From Thinopyrum elongatum (lineage: Eukaryota > Streptophyta > Magnoliopsida > Poales > Poaceae), in NCBI GenBank assembly GCA_011799875.1, contig CM022301.1, positions 14,692,721-14,756,720 on the forward strand: 64,000 nucleotides of DNA, written 5' to 3'. This document shows, piece after piece, positions 22,831 to 36,000 of this stretch (its first letter is position 1; the number at the start of each line of letters is the position of its first letter). The notes beneath the pieces are model-generated. The model made no database searches and had not been told where the DNA came from. It worked only from the letters and a program-made list of their open reading frames with translations. A program made the position numbers and the translations under genes.

Positions 22831-24379
22831 TCAATCTGCAAAAATGCTACTATAACACTGTAGAGTGATAAATTGTAAGCAGTCCACACTTGTTTAAGAG
22901 TTCAGACTATTTTGCATTTAATCATCGGTTGCGTTTGAGCGTCAATTACTAGAAAGCAAGTAAACTTGGGTCATAGAGCAAGTTGCTGTCATTTTCTTGG
23001 AATATATATGCTGAAACCAGAGGCAACATTTTCTCCCTTATTTGTTATTGTATTTGGCAGCAATTACTCTATAATACAATGCTCTTACAGCAAAAAAAAT
23101 GCCTGCCTTATTTTTACATTTCTTTTTTTTATTCATGTGCATCAATCTTCTCTTTTATCTGCATCAGGTTACTAATAGAGTTAAGCATATGAGATATCCA
23201 GCTCAAAAGACAACTAAAGGGTGGCTTAATTTAATTTGTTTTGTCTACACAAAGGTGAGTATAAATGTCGTTGCTACTATACCCTTTCCCACTCTATTAT
23301 ATCCATTTTTCAAATGCTCAAGTATGTGTATATACATGGTTTGTAAAACTTTTTGCGATAAAGCATGTATGTTTGTATGGCTTGCGATGCTTTGTTAGAA
23401 AGAAGATCAGACATGTGCTGGCCATCAACATGTTTTAGCGTCTTAGGTATATTAGATAAGTGTATCTAAGGAATGTTTCTTGGTTCATGAGGATCGAGAA
23501 AAGTGATGGTTTATGTTACTGACCTACTGTGAATCATCATACGGATTATGTTGGATTTGGTTACTATGTGCATATGCTTTTTGATCTGCCTTTGGCCAGT
23601 TTTTTTTTATCCATTGTATGAATATTTTGTGTCTTTATGTTGAAAAAAACCTAACAACAACATTTAGACTTCTGCTTATATTCAACAGCTTATCAATTTC
23701 TTCTGATCTGAATTCTCACCTGACTTTTGTGCTACTCAGAAATTATGCGTGTATGAAACTATGCCCACAACCCTGGATTCAAGTGATTGGCGGCAGGTTC
23801 TGGGTTCAGTGGACAAGGCTATCTATCTAAAATAGTTAACTATATAGTTTACTCCTATGCTTCGTTAAAGCAGTGTAAATTAGTTACAGTGAACAATCTT
23901 TGTGGCTCTTTGGTACAACGTACTAAACCTTGATGTGTTTAGTATAAAAAAATGCACCATTGGCATGTAATGTACTATAGCGCTATGGATAATTTTGTTC
24001 TCTGAACCTATGGAATATGAACCATGTCTTACTGGGTTGGATATGGCTGGGCAAGAGGGGTGTGGCAAGCTGCAATTCCAATATTTCTTGGGTCATATGT
24101 AATGCTTTGGTGTGTTATACTGCACTGAAACTATATCGCTATGTTCATATTTTATATGCAATGGTTTAGTTGCTCTGCTTTTGGGGGCTCAGAATAGAGG
24201 TATCATAGTTGTTTCCTATCTTGAGGCTCCATCAGAATAGAGGCATCTTAGTTGTCTAATCTTTTCTTGGCTCAGTTCATAGATTTAGTGTATGACACTC
24301 TACCGAACCAATATCATGTTTTTTTATATATTTGCAATGCTTCAATGACTGTATTACCGGATTGAATATGATTATATCC
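22831..24379. other. Stretch with one exon-like island, no recognised gene
   Basis: AT-rich, intron-like. Around 23168-23253 (+) an open segment lies between a CTGCATCAG acceptor and an ACAAAG|GTGAGT donor, with good splice consensus, but the 28 or so residues match nothing I know. Remaining ORFs are short. Confidence 0.25.
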
Positions 24380-24423
24380 GGCAGCACCGCTGCCGGGTGC
24401 GGCAAGCTGCACTTCCTACCTAG
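24379..24423 (+). other. Helitron 3' terminus (hairpins plus CTAG, then T)
   Basis: CCGGCAGC-ACC-GCTGCCGG (8-bp perfect stem) is followed by a second near-palindrome GTGCGGCAAGCTGCAC, a short spacer TTCCTA, and CTAG ending at 24423 with T next. This matches the Helitron rule of a subterminal hairpin and CTRR followed by T. Confidence 0.55.
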
Positions 24424-27400
24424 TAAGAGTTAAGATGGCGCAACGAGAGCAAATACTAATTGCAGGGTACATACCATCTCGAAAGGAAACATGCTAAGTA
24501 GGGGAAACCGGGAAAGCATGACCCGATGGGGCGCGCCCAACGACAACATCAAGTGAGGTTGCTTCTCTTGATGGAGTGGACGTCTCTTATCTTTTTTTGT
24601 ACCACTTGTGCCACCTCGCCGTGATTCCTCTTTCCGAGAGGCCTCCACTTTCAAAAAAGTAAGGACCATTTAAAAATGTAGTCAGCAGGGTGATGTGGGT
24701 CCATTGTAAGCTTATGGCGGCAGGTCCAAAGTGCCCATGCCAAGGCTGCAAATGAACGCCACATGATTCTACGATGTTGCCCACGTGTATCGGGATGGGG
24801 GAGTAGGATCTCTTAAAACGAAATGAGGTCCCAGCCGAAGCTTTCCCGAACACAACTCCACAAGAATTTGGCCGCGCGCATTGGAACAGGATATGATCAA
24901 CGTCTTCCTGAGCCCTAGAAAGTGAACACGAGCCTTTCCCAGCCCGTGACATTTCTGAAGGTTGAGGGCCGAGGGGAGACGATCTTTGGTCGCTTGCCAA
25001 AGGAAGATACAGATTTTGAGTGGGACATTTGTTGACCAGATGGCTTTGGCATAGCGGATAGGAGGGCCATGCATGAACAAGTTTTGCGTAGATAGCTTTT
25101 ACCGAGGGGCAACCCGATGCTTTAAGGTCCCAACGAATGACTTCTCTTTCATCCGAGAGATGGACCTGGCCTAGATCAAGCAGCAGGGCTTCCTAGGATA
25201 CCCTCTCCTCGGTGTTAGGATTTCTGGGGAAGGAAAGATTAATAAGTTTGGGCACATCATGTCCTTAAAGTAGTATTTATGGATCAATAGAAATGACGAA
25301 GAGATTTGGATATTTAACATAGTAGTATAAAGGGGTGTTATAGAGCCGTTTAGTAAGCCAAAACTTTGTGTCGTCCCCACCAAATTAAAGATCTCTTTGC
25401 ATTTCTGGATCTGGTTCCAGAACTGGGAGCCCCCTTTTTTATGTGAAGAACGAGGAGTTACAAAAGTATTTAGCATTTAAGAGTAGGGCCCAGGGACTCA
25501 TCTCGTTTTGAGGGGTCCTCTATATATACTTTGTTAAGAGGCCAAGGTTTATTTTTCTTGCAGTTGGTAGTCCCTAAACCTCCTTGGGATTATAGGCACG
25601 CATATGTCCTCCCAATGGACCATGTGACATTTGGGTTTGATAGTGTTCCCTTTCCAAAAGAATACAGGCGTAACTTTCTCGAACTGGTTGTGCGTCCCAT
25701 CACCTAGAAGAAATCAATCCATCACATACTAAGAGGGTGTGAGGAGAGGTATGCATTAGAGCAAGTACAATAAGGCCTAATCAGCAGGCTATAAGGTTTG
25801 CCATGTCACTAAAATCATATGTGGAGGAGAGAGAAAGGAAGAGAGAGAGAGTGGAGCGGGCGCTTCGTGAGCAGCCCGGCTACAGCACAAGCCCCGAGAA
25901 TTTACAGCCCGCATGCAGCTATGCATGCTAGCGCTAGGACGACGCTTGGATGTTTCCTCCAATCCCGTGTATCCGCTGCATGCATGATTCGTAATTAAAT
26001 TTGTAATGAATCCAACCTAGCAGCCAGTGTATAGCTAGCTTAATTGTATGCCTTGCCTGTAAGATCAGCTTTTGGTGACATGGATTTGCTTTAGAGCCGG
26101 CAGCGGGCGGTGCTATTATCCTTGCTCTTAGTGATATTCAACCTCGCCCCCGAGGACATGAGTTTTCGTTGCCACTGGTCAACCCGTTTCTCAAACTTAC
26201 AGGCGATGAGCTCCCAATTAGTGCTGAAAAGGCTTTGTTGGGAGCAGGGAGCCCATGATTGGTAATGAGGTATTCAGAAAGCTTATGGTTCAACAAATTA
26301 GCTATGCTCATCCCCTCATCGTGGTCCATAGCCATGGCGACCACTTCTCTTTTAGAGTTAATTTTTATTCCTGACATGACTTCAAAACATATAATAATGA
26401 TCTTGACCATGGATATGCTATGTTCGTCAGGTTCGAATAGGACCAAGGTGTCGTCCGCATATTGCAAATGAGAAGTCCCCCCTGGAATAAGATGGGACAC
26501 CGCCCCCTCAAGGTGTCCCGCTAGTTTGGCTTTGTTTAGCATAGTAGCTAGAGAGGGTGTAAGAGACAATGTCAAAGAGAAGGAGGAGATGGGGTCACCT
26601 TGCCTAAGGCCACATTTGATTGTAAGAAAGGACCAAGCTCCACGTTGATACAAAACATAGTCTGTCCTCCGAAGACAAGTTGCAAAATTCTATGGACAAA
26701 ACTAGCATAGAAAGTGGAAAAACTTTACTAAGCAAGACCTCGTGAAGGAATGACCAGCTAACTCTATCGTAGTCTTTCTCGAAATGGCTGTAAGTACATG
26801 CACCACCTCATGGAGTGATAAGACGCCCTCCAAATTATGTCAACCCTTAATGAAGACAATTTGACATCGATCGACAATCCTGTTGGCTCTAGGACCCAAC
26901 CGCATAGCATACACATTGACCACTAAGTTAAATAGAATGTTAATAACATAAAACAACATTGTTAATTACGATCCACCCCAGGGAATTTAGGAATAAGGGA
27001 AAGGATAGAAAATTTGATGTGTTTAACAACAATCATCCCGAAGCAAACCCGTCGTAATGCTACTAATAAGGGGCTTTATAAGACTCCAACGACGCTTAAG
27101 AAATTATTGGTCACCCACATGAATCTAGAGTTGTGACTGTCCTCATAGCCTTTAGCGTTAGATCGACTTCAGCTTCGTAAAATGGTAGGGAGATGGCCTC
27201 GTTGTTGGGTAGAGCCCTTCTGGGCCCCTTCATGCTGACGAGATCAACATAGAAGTTGTAATTGTGCTCCTGGAGACCTTTAGCCGAGGAAATCAATTTC
27301 CACTTGATCGAAAAATACGATGTGTGATCGATGTTTCACTCTTGCGGCCATTGTCAATGTCATGAAAATACCTCGTGTTGGTGTATCCTTTAAGTAACCA

Positions 27401-27540
27401 GGCTTGGTCTCCGCTTTGATACTAGTAAATTTCCTCCTCCTTCTAGAGCTTGGTGATCTTGTTTTCATGGACGTATCTATGTTGCCAATCAACCTTTGGA
27501 AGGCCAATGGTGTCAGCTTGCCCATTGACATGGGAATGAG
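24424..27540 (-). pseudogene. LINE (non-LTR) retrotransposon ORF2 remnant
   Basis: Read on the minus strand from about 27540. First comes linker text resembling plant LINE ORF2, with a conserved AEVDLTLKAM-type segment at 27111-27290. The reverse transcriptase follows: GLRQGDPISSF and LQYADDTLVLF plus FEVMSGIKINSK at 26650-26300. The C-terminal zinc-binding zf-RVT domain is at about 25110-24750 (VPLKICIFLWQ..., then DHILFQCARP). Frames break repeatedly, the endonuclease part is absent, and a MITE splits it at 25756-26130. Acts by target-primed reverse transcription when intact; this copy is dead. Confidence 0.85.
25756..26130. mobile_element. Harbinger-type MITE with TTA target duplication inside the LINE
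   Basis: TTA at 25756-25758 and 26128-26130 flank ends GAGCAAGTACAATA and TATTATCCTTGCTC, which are inverted imperfect copies. 369 bp inside the duplication, no coding. LINE sequence resumes on both sides. Confidence 0.8.
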
Positions 27541-27546
27541 GAATTT

Positions 27547-27576
27547 GGGGGAGGGGGGGGGGGGGGGGGGGGGGGG
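27547..27576. repeat. G homopolymer run
   Basis: Almost unbroken G run, with one A near its start, at the junction of LINE and gypsy debris. Could be real or an assembly problem. Confidence 0.8.
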
Positions 27577-27639
27577 TAAGGACCAAAAGAAGGACGAAAA
27601 GGATCAGGGTAACCAGTCAACCTAACAACCCGCATATCG

Positions 27640-29870
27640 GGTTGCTGCTCCCCTCAAAGCTCCCGAGATGGTTAGTGAGTGAATGTAACCCAAGGGGCCG
27701 TCATATATAAAGTAGATCCAGGGACCTCTTTAGGGAGAGAAGAAGAAAAAACCTAGGATAGATCATCTCAAAAGAACCACACTCTCCGCTGCTAGGAAGA
27801 GTGGGTTGCAACCACTAGAACAAATCTACCTGGTGATCCCCTGATCCCCTAGATCCACGCCGACCACCGAAATAATAGAACTCCAAAGGAACAAGTAGGG
27901 TCTTACCTCCTACTAGGAAGGCCCAAACTTTGGTAAAGTCGATAGGGCGACAATCATCACCACCGAAAAATAGTTCTCCTCCGACAGCACAATCGCATGG
28001 AACTCCGACAGTTGGTGTGCCAGGTAGGGGATGAAACATGCAGATCCGTCAATCATATTTAGTTGGCCCATTCGACCTCGAATTCCTAGAAACACGCGGC
28101 TAGCCAAGGCCCAACCCTTGGTCGTCTTCAGTTCCAGTCCAAGTAGGCGAAGATTTTTTTTTAGTCCATCACCTTCCCTGATGGGCAGATCTTCAGTTTT
28201 GGATGCTTGGATTCCAGTGTAGACTCCATGGGCTAACTGCGCGTCTACAAAGACCACCTGGACTAAGAAAGCGCTCAGAGCTCTGCCATGTTACCTCCAG
28301 TGGAGGATCCATGGGGCAGGGAGCAAGCACCTTCGAGGGGCCCAAGAGTGCGACCTAATGCATGGTGGAGCACCAGGTCTCCCCCAATTGGGAGATGCAT
28401 CCTCCACGGCCCCATGTCTCGTCACCACAAGGAGGAGTGTCGCTACCTCCTTGAGCAATCCATTGAAGATGCACCCGACTTTTTCTCGGGAAAGGGATGA
28501 GGGGGTAGGTTGTGGCCGTAGGGGCGGGGTCGGATGTCGACCCAAAGCTTGGGGAAGGAACCTAATCCCAGGGGATTCCAACAACCAAGAAGGCACGACA
28601 CCCATCTCTTCACTAGCCAAGTTGTGGCTGGTCCTGGATTATGATGGCAAGGCGCAATACCCATAGCTTGGTAAGGTGTCACTAGCCCTCGTTCCCACTC
28701 AGGCAGAGTACGCCTCAGCAAGATAGTCATGGACAGTAGAAGCGAACACAACATCATCTATGTCGACTCTCTCGACCGGATGCCCGTACCCAGGTCCCAA
28801 GTCAAGCCATGCGGTGCACCCTTCTCGGGAGCCATCCCAGAGTACTCGACTAGAACCCTTGAATAGATTGACCTACCTGTCGTATTTGGCACCCGAAAAC
28901 CACAGGGTGGAAGTCTTTCGCTTCGAGGTTATGGACCTGGAGAGTCCCATTCGCCATCCTCGTCAAGCCCAGCTGCGCCCGATTTGTGGCAGCACCGCAT
29001 TGGGCCTACCACTAGCTGGAGGCGAAAACCCTTGGCACCACGCCCAAGCCTTTCGTGACTCTTTCCAGGAAGCACAGAGGCAACCACAACATAAGAAATC
29101 CATGGACCTTGCCACTGGAGATGTCTGTTGTGAAGAAACGACTCAAGGAAGGAACCAAACACCCGACCCCCCCCCCCCCCCCCCCCCCCCCAGCGATGAG
29201 GCTGGTCAGGCGCTCGCCCTCTCTCATGACGGGAAACAACAAACATGCGGGATTCGTTGCCCCTCGACAGAGTGGGCGAGATACGTCAGCCCCCCCCCCC
29301 CCCCTCCCCCAAAGGGCACGACCAAGGAATCAAACTCAAGGAAAGGCAGACACCCCTTGAAAACACGGAGTGATATTTGTGCTAGACTCTAAAAATTTGC
29401 AACTCAATTACAATAATAAAGTCGTCTTGGAAAAATGCTCGGGGGCTCTTCCTCTCATAAGCACTCCTTGCAAACATGCAACCAGGAACCTTGAAGGGCC
29501 ATGCAACCAGGAACCTCAGTGGCAAACTGTTCCGTCACCCTCAAGTCAAGATCTCGTACGTGGGACTTGGCTACTGCTAGGGCTGTGCGAGCCCCTAACT
29601 GGGCAAAACTTCAAGGGTGAGATGCGGAAAGGCCCCAGCCAAATGATCCGCCACAGTGGAATCATTGGTGGCAGGAAGAGAATTGCATACAAGGCATTGG
29701 CGCCTATTAATAAAAAATAGAAAAAGAATAAGGCAAAAAGTAAAAAAAAAATACAATAGAAAAGACAAAGAAAGCAAAAGGAAAGGACAAAATGCCGTCT
29801 TTCAGCCAACTACACCCGATTCGAGACCAAACCCTATTCGGCGCCTTAAGCGCTGGTTTTAGAGCAAGGG
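27640..29870 (+). mobile_element. Gypsy-type retrotransposon remnant (LTR end, PBS-like site, leader)
   Basis: 27640-28010 resembles the 3' part of a grass gypsy LTR. It has a TATA-like CATATATAAAG near 27702, the text 'cttacctcctactaggaaggcc' near 27904, and an LTR end ...CTCCGACA near 28010. Directly after it, TTGGTGTGCCAGGTAGGGG (28012-28030) resembles the primer-binding region of grass gypsy elements. Downstream DNA to about 29400 has no intact gag-pol; a frame at 28760-29392 crosses a C homopolymer and shows no domain. A CTCGGGGGCT near 29438 is typical of the non-coding end of these elements. No 3' LTR was recognised. Confidence 0.5.
29165..29191. repeat. C homopolymer run
   Basis: Long uninterrupted C run within the gypsy remnant; a second run of about 17 C lies at 29291-29308. 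Confidence 0.85.
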
Positions 29871-30914
29871 GGGCTTCACATTGTAATAAATCGGTCGGCC
29901 CCCAATAGTCCCTCCTAGACCGGTTTTTAGAACCTTCTAGAAGGTTCCCTCCGATTCTTTTGAGGTGGTTTTCTCTCGGTTTTTTACCGTTATTTCAGTT
30001 CTTTTGTCTTATTTCATGTTTTTTTCTTTTTTCTTTTTTTCTTTACCCTTTTAATTCACAATCATTTTCAAATTCATGAACTTTTTTCAAATATGCTAAC
30101 ATTTTTTAAATTCATGAACATTTTTTGAATCAGTTTTTTTTCTAATCGGTGAACTATTTTCAAAATGCATGAACATTTTACAAATGTGTGAACATTTTTT
30201 TCAAATCCATGATTTTTTAAGATTCTCATGTAATTTTTAAAAAAATCTAATTTTTTTAAATTTGTAAACTCTTTTTAAATTTGCAAAATAATTTTGAAAC
30301 AGATGGAATTTAAGTAAAATAATGAGATTTTTTAAATTCATGAACTTTTTTGAATCCATGACCTTTTTTGAAATTCTTGAAATTTGTTGGAATTTAAGTT
30401 TTTTGTTCCAAATTCCTGTACATTGTTATAGAATTTCTTTATTTTTTGAATGTCACAAAATATTTCCCAAAAGAGTCAATGGTCAACGGTCAGTGGTCAA
30501 AAGTGAGAGGTCAAAGGTCACTGGTCAACAGGTCAAAGGACTCAGCGATCAACAATGAATCCTCGCGCGTGAGCGCTCGCTCACGCGCTCGCCCGCTCGC
30601 GTGAGAGCAGGTTTATTCTGCCGGCCCACTAATCCCCTCGCATGGGTTACCCGGCGCAACAAAGGGCTAAAGAGGAGCTCATGTGAGTAAAAGGATAAAA
30701 AAACTACTCGTTTTGGGCTATGGCCCCAAGAGCGAGCGCGCGAAAGAAATCTCAATTTCCAACCGATCGCGTGTCCCGATCTCGCGTCCACGCTACCGAA
30801 CATGTTGTCGCATCAAGGAAGCCTATAAACGGTTTGGCACAATATGAAGCTCTTTGAGTGTTGGTTCCCTTTTCAGTTTATTTTTACTTTTATTTATATT
30901 TCCAAATATTTTCA

Positions 30915-30964
<50 letters not shown>

Positions 30965-32990
30965 GCGTGTGTGTGTGTGTGTAAATAAAAGCTCACTCAA
31001 TTTTTTCAAAAAAAAAATCACATTGCATTAAAAATGTTTGCGCAATTTAAGAAAAAAATCACACCATGCTTATATTCAAATACTTAAAACTATGTTCATA
31101 AATATTTTATAAAATGTTGATGATTAATTAAAAAATATCAACCTTGGGATAGAGAGTTTACACTCCTTATGTTTACTTCCACTTTTTTCTTGTACGTAGG
31201 AAATGAGATGTTTTTAATAAAAAATTATGAGATGTAAAAATATTTTCACGTAATTTTATTAAAAAAAAATCTTACCATCTTCTAAAATTCTCACATGTTT
31301 AAAAGTATGCTCATAGCATTTAAAAAATGTTCATAAAATTTCAATTCTGTTCACATAATTGGTAAATAATGTTTGTACCATTCAAAAAAGTATTCATGAA
31401 TAAAAAAAACATTTCACATGTTTAAAAACATATACTTCATATTCTAGGAGTCTTATCATGCAATGTTTTTCTTTCATTTTTTGGACAACATGTCATAACA
31501 TATAAAAGATATCCATGGCATTAAAGAAAGTTCGTAACAGTATGAAAATGTCTGCACGTTGTAGAAATATGTTCCTGCCATTTTTGAAAAATATTCGCCG
31601 CGTATATACCAAATTTTTAATGTGCATTTGACAAATGTTCTAAGAAAAGTAAAACAAAAAACCAAATAAAAACCGATAAATAAAACCATATTAAAGAAGA
31701 AACGGTGTGGAACTTTTCCAAAACTGATGGAAAGTTCCACTAACCGGTCCGTAAAAACTTCCCAGTACTGATTGCCAAATTAGTTAGAGAGCCGTTCCAG
31801 ATATGTAAAATAGTAGCAAGATATAGCAAACGCGCAGTTAGAGGCTCCGTGCATCCAATAGTGCGCCGACGCACAGAGGGATTGCGACTAAGCCAACCCA
31901 CTCGAAGGCAGAGATGCTTGTTCTGTTTATAGCATGATTTTACTGTAACGGGATACTCACTGGGGAGCTCCTATTGGACGCTCTTTGCATCAAATTGGCG
32001 TCGCCTCGCACAGGGAAAAAGGAAGGCGAGCACGATGCAAGGACTCGGACCAACAGCTTCCAACTGCGTCCTTCTAGCCACTCCAGCTGACTAACATTGT
32101 TTGCACTAGAACAACGCGCATATAGAAAAGAATTTAGCATGACTGTACAACCGGATTGGTGCGTTGTATCGAACAGGAATTAGTTACTGTAGTCATCATC
32201 TGAAAAGTAGTTGTACATTTATACCGAAAGATTATATTTTTAAAAAGTGCGACCAAGTTTTGAATTTCTGAACTAATTTTCTAGACATGAAGGTTTTTTC
32301 CATATGCGAATTTTTTTTGAAATTGCAGGAAGTTTTTGTGTACAAGTGAACCATTATTTGAAGTTGTGAACAAATTCCGAACAAATTTTTATACCGCGAG
32401 CATTTTTTGAATTTGTTAACAAATATTTTAAAAATGGAGAATTTCATGAAATTCCGAAGAAAAAATTGAAACCGCGAAGATTTTTTGAATTTGTCAACAA
32501 AAAACTTAAAAAAGGAACATTCCATGGGACATTTAACAAAAATTTGAAACCGCGAACATTTTTTGCAGTTCTTGAACAGTTTTTGAAATGCGATTTTTTT
32601 TAATTTCATACCAATTTTGCAAATCCAGTAGTTTTTCCTAATATGAACATTCTTGAAATTTGTGACCAAAGTTTGAAATACAGGAACATTCTCTGAAATT
32701 ACTGTAAATTCTTTGAACCTTTTTTGAATTTGTGAACATATTTGTAAAAGAGGAATAGTTTTTGTTTAAAAGAACATAAACCAAAAAAGGAAAGAAAATA
32801 AACAGAAAAGGGAAAAGGAGAAGGGAAAGAAATGGAAAATAAAAATAAAAATAAATAGAAAACCCAGAAAAATATTGGTTCAGGAAACCCTATAGAAGGT
32901 TTTCAAAACCAATATAAACCGGCTAGGAACCTTAGAAGGTTCCCAAAACGGGCTGGCCCACCCGGTCATTCGGTCACACTTTCCTGTGGG
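29870..32990. repeat. AT-rich interspersed repeat block, 'gaacattttttgaa' type
   Basis: Dense degenerate copies of TTCATGAACATTTTTTGAA and relatives, typical non-coding repeats of Triticeae DNA, often placed in Mutator-like elements. The GAACCTTCTAGAAGGTTC text near 29930 recurs in inverted arrangement near 32890-32950, next to A-rich text at 32760-32870 that mirrors T-rich text at 30000-30050. This suggests an element with long inverted ends. No gene: the F- and K-rich ORFs are low-complexity. Confidence 0.5.
30918..30982. repeat. Compound microsatellite (AT)n(GT)n(GC)n(GT)n
   Basis: Alternating purine-pyrimidine tract; such tracts can adopt Z-DNA. Confidence 0.9.
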
Positions 32991-32999
32991 AAGCGTCGA

Positions 33000-35900
33000 C
33001 GGTTGGATGCAATGTGCGTCGTATACGATTTTCCATACTCACTGTAACATAGTGCTTGTTGTACGATATAGATTTTTGAACTATTTGACAATATAGTTTC
33101 TGATGGCGACTATTTGAAAATATTTTGGAAAATACATATAATTTTTGTAAAATACAATAAGAAAAATAATTCTATATATTTTTCTCCAACCTGTACAGTT
33201 TTGATATTTGAAAACTTTTTTGAAGAATGGAAAAAAACTAAACACTAATTTTCTGGAAGTCATAAACATTTTTTAGAAAATGCTATCTTTTGATTTTGTG
33301 AAGAAATACAAAAACTTGGTCAAATATTCAATTCAGGAAGAAATATTGAAAACGAGACATTTGCTGAAATTCTCCCAGAGATTGTGAATATGTGAATGAA
33401 CTTTTTTAAACGAATTATTTTTTGAATTTTGACCAAATTTAGAAATTCATTTTTTATTAGGAATATTTTTCCAAATAAGCCAACAATTTTTGAAATTCTA
33501 AATTTCTTACAAATTTCGAATATTTTTTGAAATATCTAAAAAACTAAAAAGAGAAGAAAAAAATTGTTTTGGAAACTGCAACATAAAAAGAAAATAAACT
33601 TGAGAAAAGTAAAATAAAATGGTAAATAAAAAATAAGTGGAAAAAGAGGGGGAATGAGAAATAAAAGGAAATGATAAAAAATAAATATAAAACAAAAAGC
33701 AAACCAAAAAAGAAACAACACCGGAAAATTGGCCAGCTAACGTGAGCGATGCTCTTGCTCCCGAGTGTGCCGGCGATTTTGTGTGTCTACACAACAGATC
33801 GTTGCGATGTCTGCGCGACAACTATGTGCCGCTCGTTTAGTGCCATAGGAATCGCCTATGGGCGACACACTAGCGGGACAACCCATTTACTTCGGTAGTC
33901 CTTGCCACTCGGAGCCATTGGTGTACGTTTGATCGGTCTGGTTTTCTTCATTTATTTTCGTTTTCGTTTTTCTTGTTGTAGTTGTATTTTTGTTCTGATG
34001 TTGTATTTTTTGCTTCTTTTTTTTTCAATGTTATTTCTTGGTTTTAGTTTTTGCTTCATTATATTTGGTTTTCTTTTTTCTTTAGTTTGTTTCTTCGTTG
34101 TTTCTACCGGCTTCTCTTTTCAACACATATCTACGTTTTTCTCGGTATACAGTGTACATTTTTAGAGCACACATGAAACATTATTCTGATGCACGTGTAC
34201 ATATTTCAAATATACAGTAACATTTTGTAAATACAGGTTATATATTTTTAATATTAATAAACATTTTTTAAACTACCCGAATATTATTGTACATTGTATA
34301 ATTTTTTTAAAATTATTCACAGACATTGTTTGACAGCACGTGAATATTTTGTTAAAATGTCACATGCATTTTTTAATCCAATGGGATATATTTTTATATA
34401 GTATAAACATTTTTTGAAATGTCAAGAACATTTGTTTGAATCGCCACAATATTTCTTGGAAATTCCATGTACTTTTTTTTAATGGGAGGTGATATTTCTT
34501 TACATTACGGAAACATTGTCAATTTTCATTGTACTTAATGTTTCTGTAAATATCCAAAAAAACATTTTAGAAACTCATGAACATTTTCTCTAAATGTATG
34601 TTACATTTTCTTGAATGTATCAAACTTTTTTTAACTACCTAAACATTTTTTGTACATTGTTTAAATGTTTTTTTAAATGGTACATACATTTTTATAAACA
34701 TGTGACATGAATGTCATAAACTCTTTAGGTACACATGATTAATATATTGATATACACGTTAAACCTTTTTCAAATGCATGTTTAACATTTAAAAAAAATT
34801 GTAGTGTGTGTGTGTGTGTGTGTGTGTTAATATTTCTAAATAAAAAAAGTAGTGAAAAATAAATCAAAATACCACAACGTAAATGTGAAGAAAAAGGGAA
34901 AACATGGGTGATGTCAGTATGATGTCATCAGGCGACGCCACGATAGGAACCGCTGTGGGAAGCTCATAGCCACGCCGCTTTGTCTGGCCTCTTAACAAGC
35001 AAGCAAGATTGCATTTGTATCCAAACAATATTCCTTGAAAAAGAGAAAAAGAAAAACAAGTGCTAAGAAGCATGTTCTATTGTTTCACTTCAGTAGTGCT
35101 TGGATGTATTGGTACATGTTTGAGTTTTTTAGTTTTTTAATTAGTTTCCGTTTCTATTTGCCTTCTTTTTTTCTATCCGTTTCTGTTGTTTTATATTCTT
35201 TTATATTTCACCATCTATTTTGTTCCTGTTTTATCTTTGTTTTTCTTTTTTTTTCTCTCATCTCACTTCTTTTTGACATACTGACTTTTTATAAAAAAAT
35301 ATATGAATATTTTTCTATATACACAAACAGTTTTTTTGACATATGTGATAATGTAGTTTCGATAAACTGTCATTTTTTAGAAATGCGTGAACACTTCGAC
35401 AATACATGAAAAAAAATTAACTCGAGAAAACCTTTTAAAATTACATGATCATTTTTGAAATACGTGAGCATGTTTCTAATTATATGTGAATATTACCATA
35501 AAAATGTGTGGTTGCTTTTTAAAATATATGAACACTTTTTTTTATATATATGAACATTGTTTTGGAGCACCTTATAATGTATCCAAAAGCCCTGATCAGT
35601 TTACAACAATAAAGTAGCACTAGCAGGCAGAGGCGCGGTGGCACGCCGCGCCCATGGTTGCGCCTGTGAGAGGATGGATGGCATTAGATTTAAGGGCGAG
35701 CTATTTATATAGAAGTACCATCGCGCCTGACAGTAAAACATGTTAACCACCTTGGCGTCAGAAGCTAAATCGTGTTTTTTTTTTTACAAAAGAAAAGGTG
35801 GAGCGACCTTTAAAAAATAATTTGTTGAGACATTCTTCATCCCTCTTTTCCTTCAGTTTGAGATAAATTGATATTACTGTAAATATGGCAAGGAAACAAA

Positions 35901-36000
35901 CTTGATGATAACCTACAGTGGCAATACCACATACAGTCAGCATGAGAAATTCAGAGTCCATTCATCTTGCATAAAATCCTTTTTCTTTGCTTCTCTCTAA
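33000..36000. repeat. AT-rich repeat block around a GC core
   Basis: Continuation of the 'aacatttttt' repeats. A-rich text at 33540-33720 and T-rich text at 33935-34100 flank a non-repetitive GC-richer core at 33720-33930, a mirror arrangement. Another GC-richer core lies at 34895-35010, and a third (35615-35740) has GCGCGGTGGCACGCCGCGC. No coding region recognised. Includes a (GT)n tract at 34805-34827. Confidence 0.45.

Larger units (their letters stand above)
17606..24423 (+). mobile_element. Candidate non-autonomous Helitron (3' end good, 5' end tentative)
   Basis: The 3' side is supported: a near-palindrome GTGCGGCAAGCTGCAC, then a short spacer and CTAG at 24420-24423 followed by T. The proposed 5' side is A followed by TCTATAATCTATAATACC at 17606, the form of many grass Helitron starts. 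No Rep or helicase is inside. Internal content is a mosaic of a MITE, a CACTA end, a tandem array and a TIR element, which could be captured or later insertions. The 5' assignment is an inference. Confidence 0.3.

Noticed and set aside
28760..29392. 210-aa ORF in the gypsy remnant
   Set aside because: Runs through C homopolymers and shows no gag or other domain.
32232..32669. 145-aa phenylalanine/lysine-rich ORF
   Set aside because: Translation of the AT-rich 'gaacattttt' repeats; low complexity.
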